Shown: in pieces, positions 61,374-64,000 of the stretch | Numbering within the stretch: position 1 is the first letter of the stretch | Layout of the letters: each line of letters begins with the position of its first letter | DNA from: an uncultured Saprospirales bacterium | Lineage (GTDB): Bacteria; Bacteroidota; Bacteroidia; Chitinophagales; Saprospiraceae | Length of the DNA: 64,000 nt | NCBI GenBank assembly: GCA_937864265.1 | Contig: CALMIR010000143.1 | Coordinates: forward strand, 62,001 to 126,000 | Direction: 5' to 3' | The notes under the pieces: generated by a model | What the model was told of the DNA's origin: nothing | Database searches by the model: none | The model's input: the letters and a program-made list of their open reading frames with translations, nothing else | Position numbers and translations under genes: made by a program

Positions 61374-61793
61374 TTATTTAAGCGACTTTTTAGGTACCAA
61401 CGGACTATTGGGGTTGACATCCAGGCGCTCTTCTCTTGGAAAAATGACGACATCCATATCCTCCATTGGAATTTGACCCAGCAGCGGTTCTACATGACCC
61501 GGTAATAGTACGGCTCTTGTAGTCGTATCCCGGTTTTTGAATCGCACTTCCACTGGCCCTACTACTTCAAACTTTTGAAGGGTGCCATCGGCCAGTTCAA
61601 AGACTTGCGTATTTAGTGTCTCCAAACCAAGCTGTAGCTTGATATTTTCATTAATGGCCAGATTATAAGCACCTGAGCCCACCAACATGGTTACCGTCAT
61701 ACGACGAACTTTATCGTGGTCAATGAAACCCTTACGAGCCAAAGTAAGATCATCGTTATTCACCAATTCGATATCTGCATATATTATTCCCAT
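61374..61793 (-). CDS. Retropepsin-like (clan AA) protein with Asp-to-Gly active site
   Basis: 139 residues. VTMLVGSGAYNLAIN aligns with the family's MLV(D)SGA active-site loop, but residue 39 is Gly (codon GGC, 61677-61679) where the catalytic Asp is expected. Other family marks are intact: ADGTLQKFEVVGPVEVRF, LLPGHVEPLLGQIPMEDMDV (the hydrophobic-hydrophobic-Gly motif) and the C-terminal NPNSPLVPK tail. Probably inactive as a protease unless it works without that Asp. A single base change would explain it. Starts 17 nt after a -7 box. Confidence 0.82.
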   Translation of the reverse strand: MGIIYADIELVNNDDLTLARKGFIDHDKVRRMTVTMLVGSGAYNLAINENIKLQLGLETLNTQVFELADGTLQKFEVVGPVEVRFKNRDTTTRAVLLPGHVEPLLGQIPMEDMDVVIFPREERLDVNPNSPLVPKKSLK

Positions 61794-61810
61794 TGCTTTT
61801 TGGTTTCTTA

Positions 61811-61818
61811 CAAAGATA
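61811..61818 (-). promoter_or_regulatory. -7 box for the aspartic-protease-like gene
   Basis: TATCTTTG on the minus strand, 17 nt before ATG 61793. No -33 TTG. Confidence 0.5.
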
Positions 61819-61838
61819 CAAAAAAGCGGGGTTATTTC

Positions 61839-63842
61839 CTAACGGGCCTTTCCGTAGCGCTCGCCGTCAATGTATTCAACGATATAGGCCGAGGAATAGC
61901 CTTTCTCTTTCACTTTAGTGAGCGCAGAACGCGCCTCTTCCAAGGAGAAAAAGTCGGCCACTAATACTCGGGTGAGGCCGCGCCCCAGTATAAGTTCCGT
62001 ATCCAAACGGCCTAATGGCTGCACATCGCTGAATTTATCTTCGACGTAAGTACCTACTGCCGCCAACTGAATTTTGTAATAAGTGCCGTTATGGCGCGGC
62101 GCAGAGGTTTGGTATTCCGCATTGTCGTTCGGGTTGCGGCCACGAGCGATATAGGGCGTATTTTCGGGCGTATCCACCCGGGTATTGCGCGGGTCTTTAC
62201 TTGGAGGTACGTTCACCGGATCATCGTCGGGGTCATCGCTTTTTGGCGGTGTAGGTATCTGGTTGTTGCTGTTTTCCGCTTCCAAAAACAGCGGTTGCCC
62301 ATAAATGAAAGTATTCGGATCATTGGCGGAAAAACGATAAGAGCCGGGCACATAGCCATAAGCACTCACCTCTACTCGGAAGCGACGCTCCGGCAAGATT
62401 TCAAACGAATAATTGCCTTCATTAAAATCTTTATTGATCAGTGGTGTTTCCCGGCCATCTTCAAAAACCTGAAACAAGCTAACAGATATGTCATTGATGG
62501 TTTCACCGCTCTGGCGGTCATAAACATTCCCTTTTACGACAGTACGACGCCCGCCTACAGCAAATTCAAAAATATCCTGATGGGTAGTGGTGTTTTTACC
62601 GCCTGCATAAACCCGGTTGGAGACCAGGAAACCGCCTGTGCGAGATGGATTGAGGATATAAAAATAGTCGTCGGCACTAGAGTTAATGGGCATACCCATG
62701 TTTTCGGGCTGCGACCAACTCACCTCATCGCCATTCGATCGAAAAACGTCGAAGCCGCCCATGGAAATGTGGCCGTTGGAGGCGAAATAGAGGTTTTGAT
62801 CATCCATATCGTAATAGGGGGTCACCTCATCGCCCAGGGTATTGACTACAGGTCCCAGGTTGATGGGAAAGGTAAAGTCGTTATCGTCCGTACCCAAATC
62901 CCGGGTCACGTACCACAAGTCCATACCGCCGCGTCCACCTTCTCGGTTGGAGGCAAAAAACAAGAGTTCCTGCCCGCGCTCGTGTATCACACAAGGATGT
63001 GTGGCGGTTACCCCTTCTGTATTGATGTAATCGGCTAAGCGCTCTGGCTGCGACCAAATGGCACCCACCCTTTTGGTAACAAAAATCTCGCAGCGCGGGC
63101 GAATGTCGTTCCAAGCTTTGGTATCAGAACTACAGATGGTAAAGTAATAGCGGCTGCCATCGGGCGTCATGGTGCCATTGCCAAATTGCCCCCGCTGTAT
63201 GACAGGGAAATTGCGGGGCGGCTCGGCCTTACTCCAATTTTGGCCTTCGCGGCGCGAGGTATAAATTCTGGCTCGATCGCCCAAGCTGGAAGAAAAAAAC
63301 AATTCGTTATCAGAAACAGGAAAGGGTGCAAATTCTTCTTTATCCGAATTGACGCCACTACCTGGGAGCAATATTTCAACATCGCGGTTGGCTTGAGCAG
63401 GTGCTTCCATGCCCAAGGTACAGCCCTGTTTTTCTATGCGGATAATATCCTCCAGGATTTCTTTGCCTTGTCCGGTGTAGTTTTCCATGAACGCATCGAA
63501 AGCTTCCTTGGCCGGATCGTACTGCCCATCTTGTTTCAGGCAGCGGGCGTATTTCAAGCCCACCAGCGGGAATTTATCGTTTTTGTCTTTGATAAATCGG
63601 TAGGATTCTGCGGCTTTGCGATAGTCGCGCAGGGTATAATAGATTTCGGCTGCCTGGAATATCAACTCTTCTTTGTTGCGTTTCTTGCTAAACGCCTGCT
63701 CATATTTTTCAGCGGCCTCGGCCAAACGCCCTTCGGCATAGGCTTCTTCTCCTTCTTTTTTGAGTTTACTCCAACTTTGCGCCTGTGCAGCGGTGCCCAT
63801 CATAAAAGCACACAAGAAAAAAAGTACAATTTTTTTAAACAT
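61839..63842 (-). CDS. TPR-PD40-SPOR outer-membrane-associated protein
   Basis: 667 residues from MFKKIVLFFLCAFMMGTAAQ (signal peptide, ATG 63842; a longer frame to 63962 would overlap purN). N-terminal TPRs (AAEKYEQAFSKKRNKEELIF), then about six PD40/WD40-like propeller repeats (FAPFPVSDNELFFSSSLGDR, QELLFFASNREGGRGGMDLW), a carboxypeptidase-like regulatory domain (VVKGNVYDRQSGETINDISV), a Pro/Asp-rich linker, and a SPOR domain at the end (YYKIQLAAVGTYVEDKFSDV). The order is like PorE-type type IX secretion proteins, but SPOR replaces the usual OmpA domain. Peptidoglycan binding is therefore probable. Confidence 0.85.
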   Translation of the reverse strand: MFKKIVLFFLCAFMMGTAAQAQSWSKLKKEGEEAYAEGRLAEAAEKYEQAFSKKRNKEELIFQAAEIYYTLRDYRKAAESYRFIKDKNDKFPLVGLKYARCLKQDGQYDPAKEAFDAFMENYTGQGKEILEDIIRIEKQGCTLGMEAPAQANRDVEILLPGSGVNSDKEEFAPFPVSDNELFFSSSLGDRARIYTSRREGQNWSKAEPPRNFPVIQRGQFGNGTMTPDGSRYYFTICSSDTKAWNDIRPRCEIFVTKRVGAIWSQPERLADYINTEGVTATHPCVIHERGQELLFFASNREGGRGGMDLWYVTRDLGTDDNDFTFPINLGPVVNTLGDEVTPYYDMDDQNLYFASNGHISMGGFDVFRSNGDEVSWSQPENMGMPINSSADDYFYILNPSRTGGFLVSNRVYAGGKNTTTHQDIFEFAVGGRRTVVKGNVYDRQSGETINDISVSLFQVFEDGRETPLINKDFNEGNYSFEILPERRFRVEVSAYGYVPGSYRFSANDPNTFIYGQPLFLEAENSNNQIPTPPKSDDPDDDPVNVPPSKDPRNTRVDTPENTPYIARGRNPNDNAEYQTSAPRHNGTYYKIQLAAVGTYVEDKFSDVQPLGRLDTELILGRGLTRVLVADFFSLEEARSALTKVKEKGYSSAYIVEYIDGERYGKAR

Positions 63843-63852
63843 GCTGTAATAC

Positions 63853-64000
63853 TTAATTTGGTAATAAGGATTGGTTTTCCAAAATCGCCTGTTCAATAAT
63901 GGGTGCGTAATATTGGTGTTCCAGTTGTTGTACTTTGCGGGCAATATCTTCCGGCTCGTCATCTGGTTCGAGGATGCAAGCTTTTTGGAATAAGATATCG
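63853..64000 (-). CDS. purN: Phosphoribosylglycinamide formyltransferase, C-terminal end
   Basis: Open from the window edge to a TAA at 63853-63855; 48 residues visible (DILFQKACILEPDDEPEDIA, RKVQQLEHQYYAPIIEQ). The IFQ-x-x-(x)-V/I-L-x-x-D-x-P-E-x-L/I-A and LEHxxYxxxI patterns match the PurN C-terminus. It transfers a formyl group to GAR in purine synthesis. The start lies outside the window. The PD40-SPOR gene starts 10 nt after its stop, so they may be co-transcribed. Confidence 0.75.
   Translation of the reverse strand, partial: DILFQKACILEPDDEPEDIARKVQQLEHQYYAPIIEQAILENQSLLPN

Noticed and set aside
62091..63038. Long open frame (about 315 codons) on the plus strand opposite the PD40-SPOR gene
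   Set aside because: The minus-strand reading has signal peptide, TPR, PD40 and SPOR; the plus-strand frame has no recognisable feature.
63843..63962. N-terminal extension of the PD40-SPOR gene
   Set aside because: It would overlap purN and bury the signal peptide.
1..64000. Search for tRNA, rRNA, phage or insertion sequence
   Set aside because: No tRNA-like cloverleaf, no rRNA segments, no transposase flanked by inverted repeats with target duplications, and no phage structural genes were recognised.

Overview
The window comes from a member of the Bacteroidota, most likely a Saprospirales/Saprospiraceae-type bacterium (the family placement is inference). The evidence is as follows. At least six promoters have the Bacteroidota form TTG-N20/21-TAnnTTTG, and many further genes have the TAnnTTTG box alone. 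Shine-Dalgarno sequences are scarce. Bacteroidota-typical families are present: a two-component 'propeller' kinase, TPR-histidine kinases, OmpA with thrombospondin-3 repeats, a PD40-SPOR outer-membrane protein, a peptidase C1B, and a GG-leader peptide. I saw no rRNA, tRNA, CRISPR array, complete insertion sequence or prophage.

Layout. 1-6127: a TPR histidine kinase cut by the window edge, a STAND-type NTPase followed by a SnoaL-like protein, and an AAA ATPase/nuclease-like protein with a palindrome at its promoter. 6146-14527 (minus strand): an MFS carrier, an AOS-family PLP enzyme, fused B12 mutase icmF, an M48 lipoprotein protease and hutH. 14688-18800: an AAA-ATPase/PD-(D/E)XK protein, an MFS exporter and a Glu/Leu dehydrogenase. 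19119-23323: an OmpA-like protein with a structured leader, a C1B peptidase and a CBM48-HhH protein. 23515-26582: TauE/MarC/O-methyltransferase operon and an acyltransferase-like protein. 26632-33453: an Rpn-type nuclease, an Omp85 protein, an S41 protease and a TPR histidine kinase. 33738-39273: a DUF2147 protein, a small protein, recA, mnmG, mscS and recX. 39453-43308: an orphan GG-leader peptide, a helical-repeat protein, a LytTR regulator, and a sigma factor/small protein/ClpP operon. 43503-48357 (minus): an unknown secreted protein, a propeller histidine kinase and a LuxR-type regulator in one operon. 48485-55530: a lipid A-type acyltransferase and a TolC/MFP/RND efflux operon. 55771-64000: pyrD, a small barrel, a ModC-like ATPase, a D-threonine-aldolase-like enzyme, a hydrolase, a GNAT protein, an aspartic-protease-like protein lacking its Asp, a PD40-SPOR protein and the end of purN.

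How the genes fit together. Most of the window is core chromosome: DNA repair, tRNA modification, pyrimidine and purine synthesis, envelope assembly and efflux. Accessory genes are interspersed, notably three unrelated ATPase/nuclease families. Signalling is dense: three histidine kinases, one response regulator, one LytTR regulator, one sigma factor and one STAND protein.

Most unusual points. (1) A three-copy palindromic intergenic element at 12838, 21978 and 61281. (2) A second repeat set that includes an identical 55-bp sequence at 8527 and 49429. (3) An orphan double-glycine leader peptide at 39453. (4) A sigma-factor operon carrying an atypical ClpP. (5) -7 boxes only 4-11 nt upstream of start codons, implying near-leaderless mRNAs. 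(6) A retropepsin-like protein whose active-site Asp codon reads Gly. All assignments come from reading the sequence; no database search was run.
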